23,100 bases of DNA from Selenomonadaceae bacterium (GCA_017390245.1 JAFPCE010000271.1:1-23100); one strand, 5' to 3'; shown: positions 15,661 to 22,991, counted from the stretch's first letter. Numbers and translations: made by a program. The notes: generated from the sequence alone by a model not told the origin.

Positions 15661-15680
15661 GAATTGTTGTCAATTAATGC
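15650..15680. repeat. Inverted repeat overlapping the pheA -35 region (candidate operator)
   Basis: GCATTAAT (15650-15657) and ATTAATGC (15673-15680) form a perfect 8-bp inverted repeat with centres 23 bases apart, about two helical turns. The left arm touches the -35 box. The position suits a repressor that responds to aromatic amino acids, but no regulator is identified. Confidence 0.5.
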
Positions 15681-15773
15681 TGTATATTGCTGTATTTACT
15701 TTGATAGTCTTTACTTATTTATCTTTAGCAATAATTTTTATGAACTAGATAAAAATTTGTCTTTTTTCGTATA

Positions 15774-15806
15774 AAGTATACAAAATTTTTATAGTAAGTA
15801 TGCAAA
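15774..15806. repeat. Direct repeat upstream of the kor promoter
   Basis: AAGTATACAAA (15774-15784) and AAGTATGCAAA (15796-15806) match at 10 of 11 bases with a period of 22 bases, two helical turns. They lie about 50 to 80 bases before the predicted transcription start, where activators usually bind. The AT-rich background makes a chance repeat possible. Confidence 0.4.
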
Positions 15807-15808
15807 TC

Positions 15809-15850
15809 TTGTCAAAACTACTATTTTTTTATACATTAAAGTGATATAAT
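15809..15850 (+). promoter_or_regulatory. Promoter region of the kor operon
   Basis: Two overlapping candidates are present. One is an extended -10 box TGATATAAT (15842-15850) without a good -35 box. The other is TTGTCA (15809-15814) with TACATT (15832-15837) at a 17-base spacing. I favour the extended -10 box. Either gives a leader of about 90 to 105 nt before the first gene. Confidence 0.6.
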
Positions 15851-15863
15851 GAGAAATGCAACG

Positions 15864-15905
15864 AAGCAGTCTATGTATTTTCATACATAGCTGCTTTTGT
15901 GTTAT
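15864..15905 (+). terminator. Terminator-like hairpin in the kor leader (possible attenuator)
   Basis: AAGCAG and CTATGTAT (15864-15869, 15871-15878) pair with ATACATAG and CTGCTT (15883-15896) around the tetraloop TTTC, giving 14 pairs with one bulged T. The tail reads TTTTGTGTTATTTT. The hairpin begins within about 10 bases of the predicted start of transcription and lies about 50 bases before the first gene, so it either attenuates the operon or protects its 5' end. Confidence 0.6.
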
Positions 15906-15946
15906 TTTGTGTATTTTGAGCATATACATGCATTGGAGGGTCCGGG

Positions 15947-16147
15947 ATGAATTCTGAAATTACTATCAAGCTGCCACGCTGCAAGGGCTGTGGCATCTGC
16001 GTTGCTTTCTGCCCGAAAAAGGTACTGGCAATTGACGAGCTTGGCAAGGTTATTATCGTCAATCCTGAAGCGTGCATTGCCTGCGGGCAGTGTGAGCTGA
16101 GATGTCCGGATTATGCGATTTTTGTAGATAAGAAGGTGGAAAAATGA
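15947..16147 (+). CDS. korD: 2-oxoacid:ferredoxin oxidoreductase delta subunit (2[4Fe-4S] ferredoxin type)
   Basis: This 66-residue protein has two classical 4Fe-4S motifs: C12, C15, C18, C22-P and C43, C46, C49, C53-P. It should pass electrons from the catalytic subunits to free ferredoxin. GGAGGG lies 7 bases before the ATG. Its stop overlaps the start of the next gene by 4 bases (ATGA), which fits coupled translation. It is the first gene in a delta-alpha-beta-gamma operon, the order seen in kor/vor-type enzymes of anaerobes. Confidence 0.93.
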   Translation: MNSEITIKLPRCKGCGICVAFCPKKVLAIDELGKVIIVNPEACIACGQCELRCPDYAIFVDKKVEK

Positions 16148-17289
16148 GTAAAGCTAGATTAATGCAGGGCAATGAAGCCTGCACTGAGGGTGCTTTGGCC
16201 GCTGGCGTTCGTTTCTTCGGTGGTTATCCTATTACACCATCCACAGAAATTGCAGAAACCATGGCAAAGAAACTGCCACAGTATGGCGGTACTTTTATTC
16301 AGATGGAGGATGAGATTGCCAGCATGGGCGTTGTTTTAGGTGCTTCCCTGGCTGGCAAAAAGGCACTGACTGCTTCCTCTGGTCCTGGTATTTCCCTGAA
16401 GCAGGAGCTTATTGGCTATGCTGCAGCTGCAGAAATTCCAGTAGTTATTGTTAACGTACAGCGTGTAGGTCCTTCTACTGGCCAGCCTACTGCCCCTTCC
16501 CAGGGTGATGTTATGCAGGCCCGCTGGGGTACTCACGGCGATCATCCTATGATTGCCCTTTCCCCATGGAGTGTAAAAGAGGCCTTTGATACTGCTGTTA
16601 TGGCTGTAAATTACTCAGAGAGGTTCCGCACTCCTGTCATTCTCCTGATGGATGAAATTGTTGGCCATTTAAGAGAAAAGGTTGAGCTGCCAGATGCTGC
16701 TGAGCTGGATATTTATCCACGCCGCCAGCCATCCTGCACCAGAGCTGAGGGCTACCAGCCTTATGCGCCTGCTGAGGATCTGGTGCCAAATGTAGCTGAT
16801 TTTGGTACTGGTAACCGCATTCATGTTACAGGCCTGATTCATGACGAAACTGGTTTCCCTGTAGGCAACCCTAAGATTACCCGTGAGGCCATTGACCGTC
16901 TCCACCAGAAGATTGCCATTGCTGCTGATGAAATCACCCATGTAGAGGAATATTGCATGGATGACGCTGAATACGCTGTAGTAGCCTTCGGTGGTACTGC
17001 CCGTACTGCTTATGAGGCTGTACTGCAGGCAAGAGCTAAGGGCATTAAGGTAGGCATGGTCCGCCTGATTACCATCTGGCCTTTTGCTGACAAGGCTATC
17101 AAGGCTTTAGCTGCCAAGGTTAAAGGCATTCTGGTTACTGAGCTGAACTATGGCCAGCTGGTGGGCGAGGTTGAAAGAGCTGTAGCTGGCAAATGTGATG
17201 TGAAGCTCTGTGCTAAATATGATATGACTATATTTGAGCCTGAGGAAATCCTTAGTGATATTGAGGCATTGGCAGGAGGTAAGGCATAA
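16144..17289 (+). CDS. korA: 2-oxoacid:ferredoxin oxidoreductase alpha subunit (2-oxoglutarate type)
   Basis: The 381 residues match the KorA/VorB alpha chain, which holds the pyrimidine-binding and domain II regions of the PFOR superfamily. The N-terminal signature GNEACTEGALAAGVRFFGGYPITPSTE spans about 9-35. The motifs SSGPGISLKQE (78-88) and VQRVGPSTGQPT (about 105-116) are conserved; Arg in the latter region contacts substrate in relatives. The C-terminal domain (about 270-375) resembles transketolase domain II. The GYPITPSTE form and the four-subunit operon favour 2-oxoglutarate (making or using succinyl-CoA), but a branched-chain 2-oxoacid substrate cannot be excluded. AAGGTGG precedes the start, and the stop overlaps korB by one base (TAATG). 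Confidence 0.9.
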   Translation: MSKARLMQGNEACTEGALAAGVRFFGGYPITPSTEIAETMAKKLPQYGGTFIQMEDEIASMGVVLGASLAGKKALTASSGPGISLKQELIGYAAAAEIPVVIVNVQRVGPSTGQPTAPSQGDVMQARWGTHGDHPMIALSPWSVKEAFDTAVMAVNYSERFRTPVILLMDEIVGHLREKVELPDAAELDIYPRRQPSCTRAEGYQPYAPAEDLVPNVADFGTGNRIHVTGLIHDETGFPVGNPKITREAIDRLHQKIAIAADEITHVEEYCMDDAEYAVVAFGGTARTAYEAVLQARAKGIKVGMVRLITIWPFADKAIKALAAKVKGILVTELNYGQLVGEVERAVAGKCDVKLCAKYDMTIFEPEEILSDIEALAGGKA

Positions 17290-18113
17290 TGGAAAGATCC
17301 TATGAAAAATATTTTCGTCAAAATCGTTTACCTCATCTGTGGTGTCCAGGCTGTGGTAATGGTATTGCCATGAAGGCAATTGTCAAAGCTATTGAGATGA
17401 AGGGCTTAGACCAGAATAAAACCGTAATTGTTTCTGGTATCGGCTGCTCCTCCCGTGCCTCTGGCTACATGGATTTTGATACTGTCCACACCGCTCATGG
17501 CCGTGCTATTCCTTTTGCTACAGGCATTAAGATGGCCAACCCTGAGCTGAATGTTATTGTCATCACTGGTGATGGTGACTGCACTGCTATTGGTGGTAAC
17601 CATTTCATTCACGGCTGCCGCCGCAATGTGGATTTAACAGTTATTCTTTTTGACAACAACATTTACGGCATGACTGGCGGCCAGGCCTCTCCTATGACTC
17701 CTACCGGCAAGAAGGCTACCACTGCTCCTTACGGTGCTGTGGACCATGCTTTTGATGCCTGCAAGCTGGCTGAGGCTGCAGGTGCTACCTATGTAGCCCG
17801 CTCTACTGCTTATCATGTACAGCATTTAACTGATTTAATTGCCAAGGGCATGGATAACAAGGGCTTTTCCTTTATTGAGGCTATGGTACAGTGCCCTACC
17901 TCCTTTGGCCGCAAAAATAAAATGGCTGATCCTGCTGCTATGATGATGTGGATGCGTGACAACGCTGTTATGAAGGCTGCCTGGGATAAGCTGCCTGAGG
18001 AGAAAAAGACTGGTGACAAGTTCCCTATCGGTGTGCTGTACGAAGCATCTGATATCGACTATGCTACCGCTTATGACCATGTAATTGACCTGGCAGGAGG
18101 TGCTGGCAAATGA
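17289..18113 (+). CDS. korB: 2-oxoacid:ferredoxin oxidoreductase beta subunit (TPP-binding)
   Basis: This 274-residue chain binds thiamine diphosphate. C19 and C22 in WCPGCGNG and C53 in GIGCSSR are positioned as ligands of the proximal 4Fe-4S cluster in related enzymes. The TPP/magnesium motif runs from GDGD (94-97) to NN (123-124) in DNNIYGMTGGQ. Together with the alpha chain it cleaves a 2-oxoacid with CoA to acyl-CoA and CO2, reducing ferredoxin, or works in reverse. AGGAGGT lies within the end of korA. The stop overlaps the start of the gamma gene by 4 bases. Its codons are strongly biased, as for an abundant protein. Confidence 0.93.
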   Translation: MERSYEKYFRQNRLPHLWCPGCGNGIAMKAIVKAIEMKGLDQNKTVIVSGIGCSSRASGYMDFDTVHTAHGRAIPFATGIKMANPELNVIVITGDGDCTAIGGNHFIHGCRRNVDLTVILFDNNIYGMTGGQASPMTPTGKKATTAPYGAVDHAFDACKLAEAAGATYVARSTAYHVQHLTDLIAKGMDNKGFSFIEAMVQCPTSFGRKNKMADPAAMMMWMRDNAVMKAAWDKLPEEKKTGDKFPIGVLYEASDIDYATAYDHVIDLAGGAGK

Positions 18114-18634
18114 GAAAGCAAATCAGATTATCCGGCTCTGGCGGCCAGGGTGTTATCACCGCTGCTATCATCTATGCTGAAGCTGCTGTAGCAGAAGGCT
18201 GGGAGGCTGTACAGTCCCAGTCCTATGGCCCTGAAGCCCGTGGCGGTGCTTCTAAGTCCGAGGTTATTATCGACAAAGAGCCTATTTACCATCCTCATGT
18301 TTCTGTGCCTGATGTTGTACTGGCTATGACTCAGAAGGCAGCTGACAAATATCATGCTGATCTCCACGAAGATGGTATTCTGGTTCTGGATACTGACCTG
18401 GTGCCTGAACCACCAAAGTGCAAGAATGTCATCCGCATTCCTATTACCAAACTGGCTGTTGAAGAGGTTGGCAAGTCCCTCTTTGCTAACATTGTAGCTT
18501 TAGGTGCTTTAACCAAAATCATCGGCCTGGTGGATCTGGAATCTGTAAAGACTGCTGTTTCCCACCGCGTACCACCTCATACCATTGACCAGAATATGAA
18601 GGCTTTGCAGCTGGGCTATGATGCAGTAAAATAA
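18110..18634 (+). CDS. korC: 2-oxoacid:ferredoxin oxidoreductase gamma subunit
   Basis: The 174 residues match the gamma chain (POR_gamma domain), which contributes to CoA binding in the PFOR superfamily. The opening LSGSGGQGV (7-15) and the SQSYGPEARGGASKSEV segment (36-52) are typical. SFGPE/SYGPE and RGG are hallmark motifs. AGGAGGTG lies in the end of korB. It is the last gene of the operon and is followed 19 bases later by a strong terminator. All four chains of the enzyme are therefore present and intact. Confidence 0.93.
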   Translation: MRKQIRLSGSGGQGVITAAIIYAEAAVAEGWEAVQSQSYGPEARGGASKSEVIIDKEPIYHPHVSVPDVVLAMTQKAADKYHADLHEDGILVLDTDLVPEPPKCKNVIRIPITKLAVEEVGKSLFANIVALGALTKIIGLVDLESVKTAVSHRVPPHTIDQNMKALQLGYDAVK

Positions 18635-18650
18635 TTTGCGCTGAAATAAT

Positions 18651-18680
18651 TTGGGCCAATACCTGTAATAGTGTTAATAT
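18651..18680 (+). promoter_or_regulatory. Possible promoter inside the kor terminator, for the hydrolase gene
   Basis: TTGGGC (18651-18656) and TGTTAATAT (extended -10, TAATAT at 18675-18680) are 18 bases apart and overlap the terminator hairpin. Only 13 bases lie between the terminator's T-tract and the hydrolase ribosome binding site, so any dedicated promoter would have to be here. The assignment is weak. Confidence 0.3.
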
Positions 18681-18702
18681 AGGTATTGGCCCTTTTATTT
18701 TA
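18653..18702 (+). terminator. Intrinsic terminator of the kor operon
   Basis: GGGCCAATACCT (18653-18664) pairs perfectly with AGGTATTGGCCC (18681-18692), followed by TTTTATTTTA. The 12-bp stem is among the strongest in the window. Confidence 0.93.
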
Positions 18703-18725
18703 TGTTAAACACACAGGAGGCACTT

Positions 18726-19406
18726 ATGGACATTAAGCATAATTATATAGATACCGGCAGTGGCAAAACCTTGATATTGCTCCATGGCAACAATGATAAT
18801 CTGGAATATTTCCACCAGCAGATTGAGGCCTTCAGCCCTTTCTACCGTGTTGTAGCCCTGGATACCAGAGGCCATGGCAAAACACCGAGGGGCAATGCAC
18901 CTTTTACCCTGGTACAGTTTGCTGAGGATTTATTTGTTTTTATGAAGCGACTGCACATCAAAAAAGCCCATATCCTGGGCTTTTCCGATGGTGCTAATAT
19001 CGCTATAGCCTTTGCCTTGAAATATCCACGGCTTATTGACAAGCTGATTTTAGACGGTGGCAATATTTTCCCTGAAGGCATAGATAGAGAAACACAGCAG
19101 CCAATAGAGGATGCCTATTATGAGGCCATGGAGTATGCCTTTGAAGATGCCGAGGCCAGAGCAAAGGCCGAAATGCTGGGCCTCATGGTCAATGAACCCC
19201 ATTATTTCCCTCAGGACCTGCAGGCTATAACTGCACCAACACTGGTTATGGCTGGTGATCACGATTTGATTCTGCCAGAGCATACCCAGCTGATTCATGA
19301 CAGTATTCCTGGCAGCCAGCTGGCTATTATTCCTGGCAGCCACTTTGTGGCAGCAGAAAATCCAGATGAATATAATGCAGCTGTACTTTCATTTTTACAG
19401 GATTAA
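18726..19406 (+). CDS. Alpha/beta hydrolase fold protein
   Basis: This 226-residue cytoplasmic protein has a complete catalytic triad: nucleophile S87 in GFSDG, acid D180 (or D178) in GDHD and H206 in PGSHF. The oxyanion-hole segment HGNND is at 20-24, and DTRGHGKTP (46-54) is typical of the family. The cap region (about 115-165) is short and rich in acidic and Ala residues. The substrate cannot be told from sequence; esterase, lactonase or C-C hydrolase are all possible. GGAGG five bases before the ATG sets the start; an earlier ATG at 18702 lies in the terminator T-tract and has no ribosome binding site. It sits alone between two terminators. Confidence 0.88.
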   Translation: MDIKHNYIDTGSGKTLILLHGNNDNLEYFHQQIEAFSPFYRVVALDTRGHGKTPRGNAPFTLVQFAEDLFVFMKRLHIKKAHILGFSDGANIAIAFALKYPRLIDKLILDGGNIFPEGIDRETQQPIEDAYYEAMEYAFEDAEARAKAEMLGLMVNEPHYFPQDLQAITAPTLVMAGDHDLILPEHTQLIHDSIPGSQLAIIPGSHFVAAENPDEYNAAVLSFLQD

Positions 19407-19410
19407 GCTA

Positions 19411-19452
19411 AAAAATACCTTCCCAGAGCATTAGCTTTGAGAAGGTATTTTT
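19411..19452. terminator. Bidirectional intrinsic terminator between hydrolase and fbp
   Basis: AAAAATACCTTC (19411-19422) pairs perfectly with GAAGGTATTTTT (19441-19452). T-runs occur on both strands, so it suits the two converging genes. Confidence 0.9.
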
Positions 19453-19463
19453 ATTTTGCTATA

Positions 19464-21377
19464 TTAATCTCTAGGCTTTACAGTACCGTTCTGATAAGCC
19501 AGCAGCAGGCTGTAGAGATCAGAAATCTCCTCCTGCATTACCTTGCCTTCATCAGTATCTGCCACTGTAGTGGACTTGGTCTGTAATTCCATAGATTTAG
19601 ATACAGACTCAATATCCTTGTTATGCTTTAAGGCTTCCTTGACATCTGCCACATTCTGATGCTCCAGCAGCCTTAAGCCACGGGAATTAGAAATCAGGGT
19701 GTAACCGGAAATGCCTGTTTTCTTGTGATAAGCCCGGCAGAAACCGCCATCAATCACCAGAGCCTTGCCGTTAGCCTTAATAGGATTTTCACCCTTAGTA
19801 ACCTTAACTGGCACATGGCCGTTAATAATATGGCCTTCATCTGGGTCTAAGCCAAACTCCTCTAAAATCATCTCACAGATATCCTCACGGTTAATAAGAC
19901 GGTAATACGGATCAGAAGGCTCCTTCCAGGTGCTTTCATCCTCCAGGAACATGCGCTCAAAGGTAGTAAACTCACGGCCAGAAATAGGTGAAAGCAACGC
20001 ATTCCACAAAAACCACATGAAATCCAGGGCCCGCTGGTCCTTGCCGCTCTGTGCCTTACGGGCCATCTGGTCACAGTAATCCATGTAGGCCTTGCCCTTA
20101 TAGGTCTTGCCATCAAAAGAAACCTCAGCAAAGGTACCATCCTCATTTAATGGCACGCAGCCATGAAAAAGCAGATTCTCATTAAAGCAGGTGTAGACGC
20201 TGCCCTTTTTATACAGGAAATCCACATGACGGCGCAGGTTTTCACTTTCAATAAAGAAGGATTTTAAATCCTTAATGATAGTTTCCTCTTCTTCTGTCAG
20301 CTCATAAGGCTCCTTAGGGTCAACAGTAGGGAAATATGCGCTGGACAGCTCATAGCGCTTGCCATTAATCTGGTAAAAGCTGGAATTATAGTCTACATTC
20401 TGCAGCTGCAGGCGGTTTTCCATGTGGAAATCTGGATTGCGCAAAATCAGCTGCCCCTCCAGCTTGAACATAATCATGGAAATTGCCTTTTCTGAAGCCT
20501 TTAAAGGAATTTCATCAGGATACATGCGATGGGCAAACAGGGATAATGGCCTTAAACTTATGGCATAACCCTTTTCCAGCACTTCGGTATTCTTGTACCG
20601 CAGGCAGTTGCGTACTACGCCAGCAATACATACCTCACTGCCGCAAGCTGCACCCATCCACAGCACATCGTGATTGCCCCACTGGATATCAATGGAATGA
20701 TAGTCCAGCAGCATGTCCAGAATAGCATCAGGGCGGTTGCCTCTGTCATAGAAATCGCCTACAATATGGAGATGATCAATAGCCAGCCGCTTGATAAGCT
20801 GCGTCAGAGCTATGATGAATTCTGCTGCGCCCCCCACCTGCACAACCATGTTCAGCAGGCGTTTATGGTAGATAAACTGAGCCCTATCTGCCTCTGGACG
20901 GGTGTTCATCAGCTCTGTAATGACAGTTCGGTAGCTGGCAGGAATAAAGCTCCTGACCTTAGACAGAGTGTATTTATAGGACATTAATTTGGCAACTTCC
21001 AGCATTCTGGCTAAATTAATGCGGTACCAGTCCGGAGTGTTCTTCCTCTCCTCTTCCATCTGTCTGATTTTTTCCAGAGGATAATAAATCAAGGTACAGA
21101 ATTCTGCCTTTTCCTCATCAGTAAGACGAGCTCCAAAAACGTAGTCTACTTTTTCTTTGATTACACCAGAACAATTATTATGTATATGGTAAAACAGCTC
21201 ATATTCACCGTGCAGATCACTGACAAAATGTTCAACGCCCTTTGGCAGGCTCATGCTGGCCTGCAGGTGAATCAGCTTGGCATATACTGATTCCTTGTTA
21301 GGATATTTCTCAGATAACAGCCGTAAATATCTTAGCTTTTGCTGCTGCATAGCAACTGCAGAGGCTGATGCTTTCAT
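19464..21377 (-). CDS. fbp: Fructose-1,6-bisphosphatase, class III
   Basis: This enzyme hydrolyses fructose 1,6-bisphosphate to fructose 6-phosphate in gluconeogenesis. It belongs to the large Bacillus-type class III family, a calcineurin-like metallophosphatase unrelated to class I. The 637 residues match the usual size of about 640 to 670. Metal-site motifs are SDLHGE (53-58), GDFYDRG (about 207-213) and GNHD (234-237), with further conserved HG (LLFHGCVP) and GHVPV segments in the C-terminal half. Two ATG codons lie close together. AGGGGG directly touches the upstream one (21383), leaving no spacing, but is 6 bases from ATG 21377, which I prefer. It is monocistronic, behind its own candidate promoter. 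Confidence 0.95.
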   Translation of the reverse strand: MKASASAVAMQQQKLRYLRLLSEKYPNKESVYAKLIHLQASMSLPKGVEHFVSDLHGEYELFYHIHNNCSGVIKEKVDYVFGARLTDEEKAEFCTLIYYPLEKIRQMEEERKNTPDWYRINLARMLEVAKLMSYKYTLSKVRSFIPASYRTVITELMNTRPEADRAQFIYHKRLLNMVVQVGGAAEFIIALTQLIKRLAIDHLHIVGDFYDRGNRPDAILDMLLDYHSIDIQWGNHDVLWMGAACGSEVCIAGVVRNCLRYKNTEVLEKGYAISLRPLSLFAHRMYPDEIPLKASEKAISMIMFKLEGQLILRNPDFHMENRLQLQNVDYNSSFYQINGKRYELSSAYFPTVDPKEPYELTEEEETIIKDLKSFFIESENLRRHVDFLYKKGSVYTCFNENLLFHGCVPLNEDGTFAEVSFDGKTYKGKAYMDYCDQMARKAQSGKDQRALDFMWFLWNALLSPISGREFTTFERMFLEDESTWKEPSDPYYRLINREDICEMILEEFGLDPDEGHIINGHVPVKVTKGENPIKANGKALVIDGGFCRAYHKKTGISGYTLISNSRGLRLLEHQNVADVKEALKHNKDIESVSKSMELQTKSTTVADTDEGKVMQEEISDLYSLLLAYQNGTVKPRD

Positions 21378-21442
21378 AGCCATCCCCCTTTCCCACCGTT
21401 CATTACATTATTTTAAAAGATAATTAACATATTATTATTCAT

Positions 21443-21448
21443 AGTATA
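21443..21448 (-). promoter_or_regulatory. Candidate -10 box of fbp
   Basis: TATACT on the minus strand lies about 65 bases before the fbp start. The hexamer 17 bases upstream (TATTCA) is a weak -35 box. No catabolite-responsive element is evident nearby. Confidence 0.4.
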
Positions 21449-21471
21449 ACAAATTATTGCCAAAGTGAATA

Positions 21472-21507
21472 CAAAAAAGAGCATGAAACTGAAAAGCTTC
21501 ATGCTCT
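21472..21507 (-). terminator. Intrinsic terminator of the flagellin gene
   Basis: On the minus strand AGAGCATGAA (21507-21498) pairs with TTCATGCTCT (21487-21478), followed by a run of T and GT. It lies about 20 bases after the flagellin stop codon and upstream of the fbp promoter. Confidence 0.9.
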
Positions 21508-21525
21508 GAGATTGAACTATAATAA

Positions 21526-22836
21526 TTATCCTAAAAGATTCAGGAACCAGCTGGAATTCTGATAGGACTGGGCCAGCATAGCCTGAGATGCCTGTGCCAG
21601 CATGGAATCAGTAGCCATGTTGGTGATTTCCTTGGCAATATCTGCACTAATCAGAGTTGTCATAGCTGCTGTCAGATTCTCACTCTGGGTAGTCAGATTG
21701 CTGTGAGTGTACTCCAGACGGCTGGATAAAGCACCTACATTAGTAGACTGCTCCAAAACCTTGTTAATGGCATTGTCAATGACATTAATAGCTGCATTGG
21801 CATTGGCCTGAGTGCCAACATTCAGATAGCTGCCATCGCTGCCCTGCAAACCCAGGGTTCTGGCATCGATACCGCCTAAGGAGGCCTTGATATTCTGATT
21901 AGGCTTAGTGCCAGTCTGCAGCACTAAGGAATTATCACCCTTTTTATTGGCAGCGGCAATAGATTCACTAAAGGCATCCAGAGATGCGTTAACGCTCTTC
22001 TTCACAGTACCATCCGCTGCAGATACAGAAATGGTAAAGCCTGCCAGGGCACCTGCCTTGCCGCTTTCAGCAGCCTTGACAGTAATTGCATTCTCTTCAC
22101 TGGCAGTTTTCTTTTCCTTGCCGTCAGTGCCAGTACCAATTACCTCAGTATCACCTAAGGTAGTATCAAATACATCACCACCGCCAGCTAAATTAGCCTG
22201 CTTAAAGATATCCTCTAAGGTGGTATCTGCTACCCCATAGCTCTTGGTAAAGGTATGTCCATCCTTTACATAGGAAACTGTCACAGTATCGCTGGACTGA
22301 ATGCCCAGATTATCTCCATAACGGGTGTTTAAATCTGTCAGCTTAGTACTGCCGGTGGTATCTGTGCTTAATAACTGGTTGGTGAAGGCCTGGGTAGTAA
22401 GCTCCGTAGGACCCTCCTTGCTGCCATCCACCAGATACTGGCCGTTAAAGGTAACTAAAGAATTATCATTAATCTGATCAATAAACTGGTTCAGCTCCTG
22501 CTGGATAGCTGCTCTGTCTCTGTCATTAGCAGTAGAATTAGCTGCAGCCAGAGCCTTTTCCTTCAAGTGCTGCAGTATGTCTAAGGTATTGCTCATGGAA
22601 CCATCAGCCACCTTCAGCATGCTGGCGCCTGTCTGGGTATTCGCCGCTGCCTGATCTAAAGCACCAATTTCCACATTCATGCGCTTGCCAATGGAAAAGC
22701 CGGAAGCATCATCCTTAGCACTGTTAATCTTGTTGCCAGTAGCAATCGCTGTCATGTGCTTGTTCATGGAAGCATAATTCCTGTTAAGCTGGTTCAGCAT
22801 GGAAAGCTGCTGTGCATAGCTGCCAATTGTAGGCAT
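21526..22836 (-). CDS. Flagellin
   Basis: The 436 residues show a flagellin D0/D1 N-terminus (about 1-150; SYAQQLSMLNQLNRN, then ATGNKINSAKDDASGFSIG at 32-50), a variable surface domain (about 160-340) rich in Thr, Gly, Asp and Lys, and a D1/D0 C-terminus (about 345-436; VGALSSRLEYTHSNL, ENLTAA, AMLAQSYQ). There is no signal peptide, as expected for export through the flagellar type III apparatus. The start is set by AAGGAGG 8 bases before ATG 22836; a TTG at 22857 in the same frame lies upstream of that site. The extreme C-terminus, WFLNLLG, differs from the usual LSLLR. At the TLR5-contact site, QRVRELAVQ of Salmonella FliC is QHLKEKALA here (89-97). No other flagellar gene is in the window, so it may be one of several flagellins. 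Confidence 0.93.
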   Translation of the reverse strand: MPTIGSYAQQLSMLNQLNRNYASMNKHMTAIATGNKINSAKDDASGFSIGKRMNVEIGALDQAAANTQTGASMLKVADGSMSNTLDILQHLKEKALAAANSTANDRDRAAIQQELNQFIDQINDNSLVTFNGQYLVDGSKEGPTELTTQAFTNQLLSTDTTGSTKLTDLNTRYGDNLGIQSSDTVTVSYVKDGHTFTKSYGVADTTLEDIFKQANLAGGGDVFDTTLGDTEVIGTGTDGKEKKTASEENAITVKAAESGKAGALAGFTISVSAADGTVKKSVNASLDAFSESIAAANKKGDNSLVLQTGTKPNQNIKASLGGIDARTLGLQGSDGSYLNVGTQANANAAINVIDNAINKVLEQSTNVGALSSRLEYTHSNLTTQSENLTAAMTTLISADIAKEITNMATDSMLAQASQAMLAQSYQNSSWFLNLLG

Positions 22837-22904
22837 ATTAATCTCCTCCTTGGTCAAAATACTATTACATCCTTGTATAGCAGATTGTACTCCTTATGCC
22901 CTAT

Positions 22905-22932
22905 TTATCGAAATATTTTTATGGGAACTTAA
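22905..22932 (-). promoter_or_regulatory. Sigma-28 (FliA/SigD)-like promoter of the flagellin gene
   Basis: On the minus strand TTAAGTTC (22932-22925), a 12-base spacer and TTCGATAA (22912-22905) resemble the motility sigma factor pattern TAAAGTTT-N11-GCCGATAA, with 6 of 8 matches in each half. The start of transcription would be about 60 to 65 bases before the ATG. Flagellin genes are classical targets of this sigma factor. Confidence 0.7.
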
Positions 22933-22942
22933 CTTGGAAAAT

Positions 22943-22968
22943 TTTTCGTCAGACATAAATTTTCGTCA
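22943..22968. repeat. Tandem TTTTCGTCA repeats between flagellin and the next gene
   Basis: TTTTCGTCA occurs at 22943-22951 and again at 22960-22968, a 17-base period. On the other strand each reads TGACGAAAA, which also fits the Spo0A-box pattern TGNCGAA. They lie upstream of the flagellin promoter, and the second copy covers the -35 position of the divergent gene. Confidence 0.5.
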
Positions 22969-22991
22969 AAGGAGTTTTTTTGTAGTATAAT
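22963..22991 (+). promoter_or_regulatory. Candidate promoter of the gene starting at 23027
   Basis: TCGTCA (22963-22968; 4 of 6 to TTGACA) and TATAAT (22986-22991) are 17 bases apart. The -35 box is part of the second TTTTCGTCA repeat. Confidence 0.6.

Larger units (their letters stand above)
15590..15946. other. AT-rich divergent control region between pheA and the kor operon
   Basis: This stretch of about 357 bases has no credible reading frame. It holds the pheA promoter with an inverted repeat (15632-15680), about 90 bases of AT-rich sequence with nothing recognised, a direct repeat (15774-15806), the kor promoter and a terminator-like hairpin (15864-15900). The pheA leader is only about 35 nt, so there is no room for a T-box or a leader-peptide attenuator on that side. 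Confidence 0.7.

Noticed and set aside
15871..16077. Minus-strand open frame over the kor leader and korD
   Set aside because: It overlaps a hairpin and the clear ferredoxin gene and has no start signals.
18702..18725. Upstream ATG start for the alpha/beta hydrolase
   Set aside because: It falls in the terminator T-tract without a ribosome binding site; ATG 18726 has GGAGG at the right distance.
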